A stretch of DNA of 39,698 nt from an uncultured Bacteroidota bacterium (GTDB lineage Bacteria > Bacteroidota > Bacteroidia > Chitinophagales > Chitinophagaceae), in contig CALEZD010000082.1 of assembly GCA_937928385.1 (NCBI GenBank), forward strand, positions 1 through 39,698, given 5' to 3'. Below are positions 15,413-23,178 of the stretch, one piece after another. The position numbers and the translations under genes are program-made. The notes beneath the pieces were generated by a model that saw only the letters and a program-made list of their open reading frames with translations, did no database searches and had not been told where the DNA came from. The first letter of the stretch is position 1. The number at the start of each line of letters is the position of its first letter.

Positions 15413-16042
15413 TTATTTAAAGTTCATCACCAGCCCCATGCCTACAAAGTTGTTTTGTACCATTGGCTTCACCTGCATGGATATATCCCTGGATACATCA
15501 AAGTTCTTGAGGTGTGCGGAGGCTACTGCATCCATTATCTGCAAAGCGTACCCTACCGATGTAAGCAGTACAATGATATCCAGGTCTTTCTTGTAGTTAT
15601 TCTGTAAGCGTTGTAAAGACTGGGCATCATAAAATCTGCTTAACTCATCGCTGGTACCGGGGTCGCCGTCTATTGCATAGATATATGCCTGGCGGTATTC
15701 TGTGTATTTATTATAGTTATACCCTATAAAGTAACCCGCCGTACCCAGTATAGCATAGACTACTGGTATTTTCCAGTATTGCCTGTTGTAGGCCTGTCCC
15801 AAACCCGGTAAGATGGACGAGTACATGCCCGATTTCTTAGCGTTCGGTTCAAAAATCTTCTTTACCCTGGCGGTGTCTTTGGCAATTGTTGAGTCAACTC
15901 TGATGCCCGCTTTAGCCAGAGCTGTCTGCTGTACGGTGTCAACCTGTACCGCAGCACTGTCTGCTACAGGCGCTTCCTGTGCCTGTGCTGTGCCGGCTAT
16001 TAATATCAGTATGATGAGTATCAGCCTCAATGTATCAATCAA
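15413..16042 (-). CDS. DUF5683 family protein
   Basis: The protein has a signal-like N-terminus (LILIILILIAGTAQAQ), a Thr/Ala/Val-rich linker with repeated VDT/DTA words, and the DUF5683 core: NAKKSGMYSSILPGLGQAYN, RQYWKIPVVYAILGTAGYFIGYN and EYRQAYIYAIDGD. The core carries two membrane segments. The family is widespread in Bacteroidetes and uncharacterised. No ATG is available at the 5' end. The longest frame starts with TTG at 16063 but overlaps a -7 box (TAAATTTG, 16058-16051), so TTG at 16042 or 16030 is more likely; 16042 is used here. It follows prc on the same strand, with a terminator between them. Confidence 0.8.
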   Translation of the reverse strand: MIDTLRLILIILILIAGTAQAQEAPVADSAAVQVDTVQQTALAKAGIRVDSTIAKDTARVKKIFEPNAKKSGMYSSILPGLGQAYNRQYWKIPVVYAILGTAGYFIGYNYNKYTEYRQAYIYAIDGDPGTSDELSRFYDAQSLQRLQNNYKKDLDIIVLLTSVGYALQIMDAVASAHLKNFDVSRDISMQVKPMVQNNFVGMGLVMNFK

Positions 16043-16050
16043 TTGATGCG

Positions 16051-16058
16051 CAAATTTA
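16051..16058 (-). promoter_or_regulatory. Predicted -7 box for the DUF5683 gene
   Basis: TAAATTTG on the minus strand matches TAnnTTTG and lies downstream of the prc terminator, so the gene is probably transcribed independently. Confidence 0.45.
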
Positions 16059-16080
16059 ACCAAAGGGCGGACTATATAAA

Positions 16081-16112
16081 ATAAAAAAGCCCCGTCACAT
16101 TGTACGGGGCTT
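16081..16112 (-). terminator. Intrinsic terminator of prc
   Basis: On the minus strand, a 9-bp stem AAGCCCCGT / ACGGGGCTT (16112-16104 with 16095-16087) has an 8-base loop, followed by a T run. It lies 17 bases past the prc stop. Confidence 0.85.
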
Positions 16113-16128
16113 CATAAGGCAATATTAT

Positions 16129-18309
16129 TTAATGTTCAATTTTTTGTTCCACATTCATGCCCATATTCAGCTGCACATTCATCTGCGACATATCGTTCAG
16201 GATATTCACCGTTTCTGCCAGGTATATATCCTTTTGCAGTGCTTTTATCCACTCCTCATTCCTGGCTATGGTGCTGCTGTCCAGGTTTATTTTTGGCATA
16301 TCTTCTTTCGGATTTACTATACTCAGCCTGGTTGCCTTCTCTTCCAGCTCTTTCATTTTGTCAGCAGTTTTATTGGTTTCTTCCTGCTCTGCTCTGAATT
16401 TTTTCTCGTTCAGCGAGTAGGTTTTGTCTGTTTCCTGCTTTTTGATGGTACGCGCATTCTCTTTTATCAGTTGGAATGTCTCGTTTTTGTTCACACGCTC
16501 ATTACTGAGGGATGCCAGCTTCGTTACATTTACCGGGTTTTTGTATATGTCGTATTTGGCTGCGGGTATTTCGTCCCACTTCATAGCTGCCTCATCTTTT
16601 CGCTCGCCCATTTCTATCAGTTCATAGGGGTCGGGCAATTGAATGTCGGGTGAAACACCTTTCAACTGTGTAGAGCCACCATTTACACGGTAAAACTTCT
16701 GTATCGTCAGCTTGAGAGAACCTATGCCATCATCTTCAGAACGCGCTGCCATCTTCTCAGTGAATTTCAGGTATTCGTCCAGCGATATGATTTTTTGCAC
16801 AGTACCCTTGCCGAAAGTATTAGCGCCTACCACTACGGCACGCTTATAATCCTGCATGGCTGCTGCTAATATCTCAGAAGCAGAGGCGCTACCCTGGTTC
16901 ACCATGATGGCCAGGGGGCCATCATACAATGTGCCGGGTTGCCTGTCTTCAAGCATAGCAGGTGTAGAGTGGCTGCTTTTCACTTGTACTACGGGACCCT
17001 CGTCTATAAACAGCCCGCTGATGTTCACCACATCAGACAATGAACCTCCACCATTATAACGGAGGTCGAGTATGATACCATCAACCTTGGCATTTTTCAG
17101 CTTCATTACTTCGATAGCTACATCTTCGGCACTGCGGCGACCGCTGGTCTGGTTGAAGTTGGCATAAAATTCGGGCAGGTAAATGTACCCGTACTTACCA
17201 TTATCTGTATTGATAATAGCAGATTTGGCAAATGTTTCTTCTATTAATACCTCGCCGCGAATGATGGGTATCTCCTGTATAGCCCCGTTTACCTTCTTTA
17301 CCGTCAGGCGTACTTCTGTGCCTTTTGGCCCGCGTATCAGCTTTACCGCATCTTCTATATCATAACCCTGTATATCAACAGTTGAGTCATCTTTTGATAC
17401 TTTGATGATTTCATCGCCGGCTTTCAGGTCGCCTTGTTTCCAGCATGGGCTACCTGCTATTATTGCTGCAACAGTTATTTTACCGTCTTTATTGCCCAGC
17501 CTTGCACCTATACCAAAGAATGAGCCTGACATCATTTCGTCAAAACGTTCTTTGTCCTCCGGCGGAAAGTAATCAGTGTGCGGGTCGTAAGTATTGGTAA
17601 TAGTATTTACGTATATAGTGAACTTTTGTTCGTCATCCAGCTTGTTCAGCCGCTTGTAATAATAGTCTATACTTTCTGTCACTTTTTTGCGCGCTTCCGC
17701 TTCCAGTTCCTTGTCAGTCTTTACCGCTTTCAACGTGGTGTCTTTGTCAGCAATGCGTTTTTCCTGGTTCTTCTTTAAGTCGGTGTACTGTGCCAGCGCC
17801 CTGAATTTCAGGTATGAGCGCCAGCGTTCCTTGCGGGCTTTATCATTAGCCGGAAACCCAATATCTTCTGATGCGGCTATATAATCTTCTTCCTGCGCAA
17901 AATCGAAGGGTTGAGCAAGGATTTCCTTATACAGTTTTTCTGTTTCTTCTACACTGTTGTCATACAGGCTTATAAACTTATTGTAGAATTTGACAGAACC
18001 TGACTTGAATTCATCGTCAATCTTATATTTATATTGGTCAAGCTCATCAATATCTTTTTGTGTAAAAAACCGTTTTTCATAATCCATCCGCTCCAGCAAC
18101 TTTTTATAGGCCCTTACTGAAAATGAATCGTTTACGTCTTTAGGTTCAAAGTGGCTGTTTTGCAGGGCTTTATACACTGTTTCTATAATCAGCTTATTCT
18201 TCTTATCCATATCTGCACCGGCCATAGATTTCCTGAATGAAAGAAATGCAGCCAGGGCCATAATAATCAGCGACGGAATCAGAATCTTGTTTCTCATGAA
18301 TCTCAACAT
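16129..18309 (-). CDS. prc: Carboxy-terminal processing protease (tail-specific protease, S41A)
   Basis: A 726-residue enzyme with an N-terminal membrane anchor or signal (about 8-24) and a long N-terminal domain. The PDZ domain (about 265-340, GIGARLG to RLTVKKV) is followed by the S41 core: GYIYLPEFYANF, VDGIILDLRYNGGGSLSD, VNQGSASASEILAAAMQDYK and VGANTFGKGTVQ. By comparison with E. coli Prc the catalytic dyad is Ser476 and Lys501. A charged C-terminal domain of about 150 residues (DUF3340-like) follows. Prc cuts periplasmic proteins from the C-terminus. It has a -7 box TACATTTG at 18344-18337 and its own terminator. ATG 18297 is an alternative start five codons in. Confidence 0.93.
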   Translation of the reverse strand: MLRFMRNKILIPSLIIMALAAFLSFRKSMAGADMDKKNKLIIETVYKALQNSHFEPKDVNDSFSVRAYKKLLERMDYEKRFFTQKDIDELDQYKYKIDDEFKSGSVKFYNKFISLYDNSVEETEKLYKEILAQPFDFAQEEDYIAASEDIGFPANDKARKERWRSYLKFRALAQYTDLKKNQEKRIADKDTTLKAVKTDKELEAEARKKVTESIDYYYKRLNKLDDEQKFTIYVNTITNTYDPHTDYFPPEDKERFDEMMSGSFFGIGARLGNKDGKITVAAIIAGSPCWKQGDLKAGDEIIKVSKDDSTVDIQGYDIEDAVKLIRGPKGTEVRLTVKKVNGAIQEIPIIRGEVLIEETFAKSAIINTDNGKYGYIYLPEFYANFNQTSGRRSAEDVAIEVMKLKNAKVDGIILDLRYNGGGSLSDVVNISGLFIDEGPVVQVKSSHSTPAMLEDRQPGTLYDGPLAIMVNQGSASASEILAAAMQDYKRAVVVGANTFGKGTVQKIISLDEYLKFTEKMAARSEDDGIGSLKLTIQKFYRVNGGSTQLKGVSPDIQLPDPYELIEMGERKDEAAMKWDEIPAAKYDIYKNPVNVTKLASLSNERVNKNETFQLIKENARTIKKQETDKTYSLNEKKFRAEQEETNKTADKMKELEEKATRLSIVNPKEDMPKINLDSSTIARNEEWIKALQKDIYLAETVNILNDMSQMNVQLNMGMNVEQKIEH

Positions 18310-18336
18310 AGTCTGAATAATAATTTACAATTGTAA

Positions 18337-18344
18337 CAAATGTA
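18337..18344 (-). promoter_or_regulatory. Predicted -7 box for prc
   Basis: TACATTTG on the minus strand matches TAnnTTTG, predicting a leader of about 24 bases to ATG 18309. Confidence 0.55.
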
Positions 18345-18666
18345 AAGTATTTGCTGTTAATAAAACGCTAATCAGATGCAGCCCCGGTGGTAGCAAAAGG
18401 GGGATTTTACAGTTGTGTAAATGATCAGCCGGATAACCATAATGTGTTTCTTTTGATCTGTTTGCTGAGCGACGCAATCGTTCTGCCGGGTAGCCTGTAG
18501 CAAATGGATTTGATGAATTGTTAACTATACAGGACATTTTGTGTACAATTTGTTTAACAGTGAGTTAGTGTTTTGTTTTTGCAAGTGATTGGTATTCAGT
18601 TTGTTGCTGTAATAATTGTTAACTTTTGTTAAGTAAAACAGCATTGTCGCCGGAGTTAACAATTTA
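18345..18666. other. Intergenic region with repeated AATTGTTAAC words
   Basis: I see no convincing gene here. The word AATTGTTAAC occurs at 18516-18525 and 18614-18623 and in inverted form at 18655-18664. A related TTAAC is at 18554. The region is AT-rich and lies between the prc promoter and a minus-strand terminator. Short ORFs here have no start signal or family resemblance. Confidence 0.35.
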
Positions 18667-18693
18667 TAAAAAAGCCCCATTGGGTATGGGGCC
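18667..18693 (-). terminator. Intrinsic terminator with no coding gene upstream
   Basis: On the minus strand, the stem GCCCCAT / ATGGGGC (18692-18686 with 18680-18674) has a 5-base loop and is followed by six T (18673-18668). It ends a short predicted transcript starting near 18813. Confidence 0.75.
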
Positions 18694-18813
18694 GGTTGTT
18701 GACATAACTTATTGAGGTGGGTGTATGCTCTTCGTTGCATTAATGCTTTGGTGTTATTCATGGTTACATTTTATTATATCCCCATACATCCGGGAAATTC
18801 GTATGTTTTATTA
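18667..18813 (-). ncRNA. Candidate short RNA or attenuator-like leader
   Basis: The -7 box TATATTTG on the minus strand (18824-18817) and the terminator at 18693-18667 bracket a transcript of about 145 bases. Near its 5' end, CATAC/GTATG can form a hairpin. GTATGGGG (18787-18780) is also perfectly complementary to CCCCATAC (18691-18684) in the terminator's 5' arm and loop, so two exclusive folds are possible. An ORF from ATG 18761 runs through the terminator without a stop, so translation is unlikely to be the purpose. No known RNA family is recognised. Confidence 0.4.
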
Positions 18814-18816
18814 CAA

Positions 18817-18824
18817 CAAATATA
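18817..18824 (-). promoter_or_regulatory. Predicted -7 box for the candidate RNA at 18667-18813
   Basis: TATATTTG on the minus strand is an exact TAnnTTTG match. The -33 position reads TTT rather than TTG. Confidence 0.5.
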
Positions 18825-18955
18825 CGTTTTTAAGTCCATTTTATGAAATTTAATTTTTGCAAACCTGTTTTGTTGAGGGGGCAATCCCGGGACCTCCCTA
18901 TTTGTCGCACCGGTAGGTGGCTTGCGGCCATATAATAAAAACGGCTTTTATTGTT

Positions 18956-18963
18956 TAATTTTG
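18956..18963 (+). promoter_or_regulatory. Predicted -7 box for lipB
   Basis: TAATTTTG matches TAnnTTTG and ends 5 bases before the GTG at 18969, predicting an almost leaderless message. Confidence 0.45.
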
Positions 18964-18968
18964 CCTTT

Positions 18969-19703
18969 GTGCATAAGCAGCAGATATATTTCAAGGACCT
19001 GGGGGTGGTAGAATACGGTAAGGCCTGGGAGCAGCAGGAGGAAATGCTGAAAGCCGGGCTGGAGGTAAAGTCGCGCAGGGTAACCGGCGGAGCGAATGCC
19101 GCAGACGAAATTATCAACAATCATTTATGGCTTTGCGAACACCCGCATGTATATACATTGGGCAAGAGCGGGCATATCGAAAACTTACTCGTAAATGACC
19201 ATCGCCTGAAAGAGCTCGGCGCTACCTTCTTTAAAACTAATAGGGGGGGCGACATCACTTACCATGGCCCGGGGCAGATAGTGGGTTATCCGATACTTGA
19301 CCTTGAACAGTTTTTTACCGACCTGGGTAAATATATGCGCAGCCTGGAGGAAGTAATCATCAATACCATAGCGCATTATGGCATAGAAGCAGGCCGGTTG
19401 CCGGGCTCAACAGGTGTGTGGCTGGATGCTGATAACCCTTCGAAAGCAAGGAAAATTTGCGCTATGGGGGTACGCTGCAGCAGGTGGATAACTATGCACG
19501 GCTTTGCATTGAACGTGAATACCGATATGCGTTTTTTCGATTATATCGTTCCTTGTGGTATTGGCGACAAGGCAGTTACCTCTATGCAACGCGAACTGGG
19601 AAGGGAAATAGATGAACAGGAAGTAAAGGATATTCTGCGAGCGGAATTTGCTAAGGTGTTCGAAGCGGAAATAATACCCGCTGTTGCGCCGTCGTATGTA
19701 TAA
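18969..19703 (+). CDS. lipB: Lipoyl(octanoyl) transferase
   Basis: The protein is 244 residues from GTG 18969 (read as MHKQQIYFKDLGVVEYGKAW), which matches the family's usual start. A TTG at 18951 would overlap the -7 box. Conserved motifs: HPHVYTLGKSG, the substrate-binding RGGDITYHGPGQIVGYPI (about 92-109), KICAMGVRCSRWITMHGFALNVN with the catalytic Lys at about 162, and VPCGIGDKAVTSM with the catalytic Cys at about 196. LipB transfers octanoyl from acyl carrier protein onto lipoyl domains, the first step in making lipoate cofactors. The lpdA gene downstream encodes an enzyme acting on these cofactors, but the two genes are not adjacent. Confidence 0.93.
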   Translation: MHKQQIYFKDLGVVEYGKAWEQQEEMLKAGLEVKSRRVTGGANAADEIINNHLWLCEHPHVYTLGKSGHIENLLVNDHRLKELGATFFKTNRGGDITYHGPGQIVGYPILDLEQFFTDLGKYMRSLEEVIINTIAHYGIEAGRLPGSTGVWLDADNPSKARKICAMGVRCSRWITMHGFALNVNTDMRFFDYIVPCGIGDKAVTSMQRELGREIDEQEVKDILRAEFAKVFEAEIIPAVAPSYV

Positions 19704-19730
19704 ATAACTTAAATTTATTGTCCCGTTAAT

Positions 19731-20366
19731 GTGTACCATATCCGCGGCGACAACAAAATATCATTTCACTGGGGCGACAATAGTTTGCTCATTGACCTGG
19801 GCAATCGCACAGAGCCCCGGATTAAAGCCTTGTTTTGGATTGAGTTTATACTAACGGTCGGTTGGGCAACCATATTCCTGGTAAGGGCAATACCCCTGCG
19901 CGGCGACATAATCAATACACTGGAATGTATTGGCGCTGTTATCTTATACCTGCTGGCATCATACAGGTTTTTATCCCGCATATTTTACTCTGAAAAGCTG
20001 ATTCTTTACCCGCATATACTGGAAATTGTAACGCGGACACCGTTTTCCTATAAGGCACGCAGTTTTGATTGGAAGAATATGGGACCATTACACTATGTAG
20101 GGCAGGATAAAAAGACCGACCACCCTCTGGCCGGCAAGTGTTACGATTATTATGGGTTTGAAACCCGTGAAAAACTGATACACAGGCTGCACAACGAAGG
20201 GAATATGTATTTCAATTATGAAGGGTTCCCGGTTCGTTTTGGCAGGGGGGTATATTCATGGACTGCTGAAGAGATAGTGAATATGATGCAGCTTTATGTA
20301 GGCAGCAATCTTTTGCTGGGCCCGGAATGGGCACAGATGATGCAGGAGTATGAAATGGATAATTGA
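19731..20366 (+). CDS. Membrane protein of unknown function
   Basis: A 211-residue protein starting with GTG at 19731, 27 bases after lipB, so it may be co-transcribed with lipB. Two hydrophobic segments lie at about 34-52 and 63-82, and the rest is a cytoplasmic domain of about 125 residues with WKNMGPLHYV, a stretch that may form a PH-like beta fold (FYSEKLILYPHILEIVTRTPF). The layout of two membrane helices followed by a PH-like domain is seen in several bacterial membrane families, but I cannot assign one. It is convergent with the gene at 20373, with a 6-base gap. Confidence 0.6.
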   Translation: MYHIRGDNKISFHWGDNSLLIDLGNRTEPRIKALFWIEFILTVGWATIFLVRAIPLRGDIINTLECIGAVILYLLASYRFLSRIFYSEKLILYPHILEIVTRTPFSYKARSFDWKNMGPLHYVGQDKKTDHPLAGKCYDYYGFETREKLIHRLHNEGNMYFNYEGFPVRFGRGVYSWTAEEIVNMMQLYVGSNLLLGPEWAQMMQEYEMDN

Positions 20367-20372
20367 TATTGC

Positions 20373-21218
20373 TTAAAAAATGGATATGTAGCCTTCGTCC
20401 ATTTTGTTGGTACCCTCGTACAAAACGAACTTATACACGCCTTTGCCCTGGAAGTTGCGCTTGTCAATCACCACTTTGCTTTTTCTCAACCTGGGTATAT
20501 CCAGTACCGGTGTACGCTCATCACCTTGTTTGAAGAATTGTATGGCGTAAATCTTCCTCGAATCTTCAGGCAGTTCCAGCGTCACATGCCCGGTAAAGGG
20601 GTTGGTAAACACATGCCTGGACTTGACATAGGTATATTGGTTTCCTTCATCACTCTTAGGAATATTAAGGTTCAGCTTAGGCGCAGGCTTTGCCGCAACC
20701 GTGCCGCCAGTGGTAACCGGCCTGGCTGCAGGGGTTACATTGCCCGGAGTATATTCAGGAGTAGTGTTGGTGTTCGATGAGGTGGCAATAATATCTTCAG
20801 GTTTCAGGTTGATAGACGATGCGTATTTCTGCAATGAATCGTTAGGCGGAATTACGCTTTTGCTCAGTAATGTAGCGCTGTCAATATATACTTTTACTGT
20901 ATTGCTGTACCACGTCAGGTCTGAACTGAAGCCTATATACAGCCTGTACCAGTTATTACCCGCCTGCGGGTGGCCATCTATAAAAGCCTGGGCCCCTTTT
21001 TTTAAATCTCTTACATAGCCTACTGTAGTGTAGTTGAATACACTGTCTGACGAACGTTGTACTGCAATTGACTTGATACCGTCGTACTGGCAGGTCCAGC
21101 TCAATACATTTACACCTTTGTCTGATGCTATAGCTATATCAGGCAGTAATGGTGCCTGTGCAAAGGTATAACCTGCGGCTAATACAAATAAGAAACTAAA
21201 AAATACGGAACGGGCCAT
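20373..21218 (-). CDS. Exported protein with an Fn3-like N-terminal domain
   Basis: This 281-residue protein has a signal peptide (MARSVFFSFLFVLAAGYTFAQ). Residues 25-110 resemble a fibronectin-III-like strand pattern (VNVLSWTC, IAVQRSSDSVFNYTTVGYV, NWYRLYIGFS, TWYSNTVKVYID). A Thr/Pro/Ala-rich linker (about 140-190) follows. The C-terminal 85 residues form a second beta domain (YVKSRHVFTNPFTGHVTLEL to YKFVLYEGTNKMDEGYISIF). No catalytic motif is seen. It is probably a periplasmic or surface adhesive or scaffold protein. It has its own divergent promoter region opposite the permease gene. Confidence 0.6.
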   Translation of the reverse strand: MARSVFFSFLFVLAAGYTFAQAPLLPDIAIASDKGVNVLSWTCQYDGIKSIAVQRSSDSVFNYTTVGYVRDLKKGAQAFIDGHPQAGNNWYRLYIGFSSDLTWYSNTVKVYIDSATLLSKSVIPPNDSLQKYASSINLKPEDIIATSSNTNTTPEYTPGNVTPAARPVTTGGTVAAKPAPKLNLNIPKSDEGNQYTYVKSRHVFTNPFTGHVTLELPEDSRKIYAIQFFKQGDERTPVLDIPRLRKSKVVIDKRNFQGKGVYKFVLYEGTNKMDEGYISIF

Positions 21219-21361
21219 TTAGCAAACCTACTGCAATTTTTATTTTCTGTAAAGCCCTCACAGTACTGTTTTCAATTCAATAACAAAACTTTATAAAATC
21301 GGTTTGGTTTGTAGAAACGACATTTTCTTTATAGTTTGGATGCTCATATCTGCTTATCTAT

Positions 21362-23011
21362 ATGGGTTTATTTAAAACTAAGCCGCTCAGCTTATTGCTG
21401 GCCGAAGCCTCTGACGATGAAAAAGGACTTAAGAAAACCTTATCAGCACGTTCGCTGGTAGCGCTGGGTATAGGCGCTATCATTGGGGCGGGATTGTTTT
21501 CTATTACAGGTCTGGCCGCTGCCAACCATGCCGGGCCGGCTATCACTCTTTCTTTTATTGTAGCAGCATTGGGTTGCGCTTTTGCCGGCCTCTGTTATGC
21601 TGAGTTTTCATCTATGATACCTATAGCCGGTAGTGCATATACCTACTCGTTTGCCACCATGGGCGAATTTATAGCCTGGATAATAGGTTGGGACCTGGTG
21701 CTGGAATATGCGGTAGGTGCAGCCACTGTATCTATCAGTTGGTCAAGGTATTTAGTCAAGTTCCTGGAGTATTATAATATTCACATAGACCATCGTTTTG
21801 CATCGTCTCCATCAGAGGGAGGCTTTCTCAATATTCCGGCTGTATTCATAGTAATGCTCATGTCGCTGATACTGATGCGGGGTACACGGGAATCCTCTTT
21901 TGTGAACGGAGTGATTGTTTTAATAAAGGTGTCTATTGTATTGATATTCATTGCTTTGGGTTGGCAATATATTGACCCTGCCAACCTTACTCCTTATGTG
22001 CCTGAAAACACGGGTGTATTTGGCGAATTTGGTTTCAGTGGTATCATCAGAGCGGCGGCTATAGTGTTCTTCGCCTACATTGGTTTCGATGCGGTATCCA
22101 CCGCTGCGCAGGAAGCTAAGAACCCAGGGCGGGATATGCCGATAGGTATCCTGTTATCGCTGTTTATCTGTACCATATTATATATACTGTTTGCGCATGT
22201 AATGACAGGTGTTGCCAGTTACGAAACATTCAAAGGCATAGACGGTATAGCTCCTGTAGCAGTAGCCATCGACCACATGGGACAGACCAACCCTGACGGC
22301 ACGATTACGCCCGATTACCCCTGGATGAACAAAGCTATTATCCTGGCTATACTGGGTGGTTATGCTTCTGTAATCATGGTGATGCTGATGGGCCAGTCAC
22401 GTGTGTTCTTCTCTATGAGCCGCGATGGGTTGGTGCCAAAAGTTTTCTCCGAAGTACATAAAAAGTTCAGGACCCCCGCCCGCAACAACTTTATGTTTAT
22501 GCTGCTGGTAAGTATATTTGCAGCATTCGTGCCTGCCAATGTAGTGGGCGAAATGACCAGTATCGGTACACTTTTCGCATTTATATTGGTGTGTATAGGC
22601 GTAATCGTATTGCGCCGCAGCCAGCCCAATGCGCCCCGTGTGTTTAAAACACCGTTGGTGCCATTGGTGCCTATCCTGGGTGTAGCTACCTGCCTGTTTA
22701 TGATGGTGTTCCTGCCCCTGGATACATGGATACGACTGATAGCATGGATGATGTTTGGCTTCGACCTGTACCTGTTTTACGGTATGAAGAACAGCCACAT
22801 GAACAAGGAGGGCTTCTCTAATAAGAGCTATAAGACGGTAGCATACACGGGTATGGCCATGGTGCTGATACTCATTGTAGTAGCTGTATTGTACAACCAG
22901 GCGCCCGAAGCTTCTTCAGCACTGTATTGGTTCTCTGTCGTATTTGCCCTTGCACACCTGGTGATATATGCCATAGGTGCCAGGCAAAAGAATAAGATAA
23001 CGAATAAATAA
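21362..23011 (+). CDS. APC-family amino acid permease
   Basis: A 549-residue inner membrane transporter of the amino acid-polyamine-organocation superfamily, near the cationic amino acid (CAT/YfnA-like) subgroup. The substrate-binding motif in helix 1 is LVALGIGAIIGAGLFSITG (about 32-50). Helix 2 to 3 carries CAFAGLCYAEFSSMIPIAGSAYTY (split here into two stretches: CAFAGLCYAEFSSM and IPIAGSAYTYS). Helix 6 has FFAYIGFDAVSTAAQEAKNP, a subgroup hallmark. About 12-14 membrane helices are visible. The exact substrate cannot be read. It is monocistronic and ends at the terminator at 23034. Confidence 0.9.
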   Translation: MGLFKTKPLSLLLAEASDDEKGLKKTLSARSLVALGIGAIIGAGLFSITGLAAANHAGPAITLSFIVAALGCAFAGLCYAEFSSMIPIAGSAYTYSFATMGEFIAWIIGWDLVLEYAVGAATVSISWSRYLVKFLEYYNIHIDHRFASSPSEGGFLNIPAVFIVMLMSLILMRGTRESSFVNGVIVLIKVSIVLIFIALGWQYIDPANLTPYVPENTGVFGEFGFSGIIRAAAIVFFAYIGFDAVSTAAQEAKNPGRDMPIGILLSLFICTILYILFAHVMTGVASYETFKGIDGIAPVAVAIDHMGQTNPDGTITPDYPWMNKAIILAILGGYASVIMVMLMGQSRVFFSMSRDGLVPKVFSEVHKKFRTPARNNFMFMLLVSIFAAFVPANVVGEMTSIGTLFAFILVCIGVIVLRRSQPNAPRVFKTPLVPLVPILGVATCLFMMVFLPLDTWIRLIAWMMFGFDLYLFYGMKNSHMNKEGFSNKSYKTVAYTGMAMVLILIVVAVLYNQAPEASSALYWFSVVFALAHLVIYAIGARQKNKITNK

Positions 23012-23033
23012 GCTTTAGTTTATATTCATAGAA

Positions 23034-23056
23034 GGGCGCTGCAAAGCGCCCTTTTT
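23034..23056 (+). terminator. Intrinsic terminator of the permease gene
   Basis: Perfect 7-bp stem GGGCGCT / AGCGCCC (23034-23040 with 23045-23051), GCAA tetraloop, then five T. Confidence 0.9.
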
Positions 23057-23119
23057 CTTTGCCGGATATAGCTGTGTTGTTATATGTTCCGGGCGCTATT
23101 ATCTATCCGATAAATTGGC

Positions 23120-23127
23120 TACTTTTG
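23120..23127 (+). promoter_or_regulatory. Predicted -7 box for lpdA
   Basis: TACTTTTG matches TAnnTTTG, predicting a leader of about 48 bases. No clear -33 TTG is seen at the usual distance. Confidence 0.45.
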
Positions 23128-23178
23128 TCACCTCTGATTTTAAAAAACAATTTTTTACAATAAAATTATTTCCTGTTT

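Noticed and set aside
18525..18761. 78-codon minus-strand ORF
   Set aside because: It reads straight through the intrinsic terminator at 18693-18667 with no stop before it; the transcript is better explained as non-coding.
18830..18950. G/C-rich stretch upstream of lipB that looked tRNA-like
   Set aside because: No cloverleaf arms, no T-loop sequence and no 3' acceptor match; only short local hairpins.
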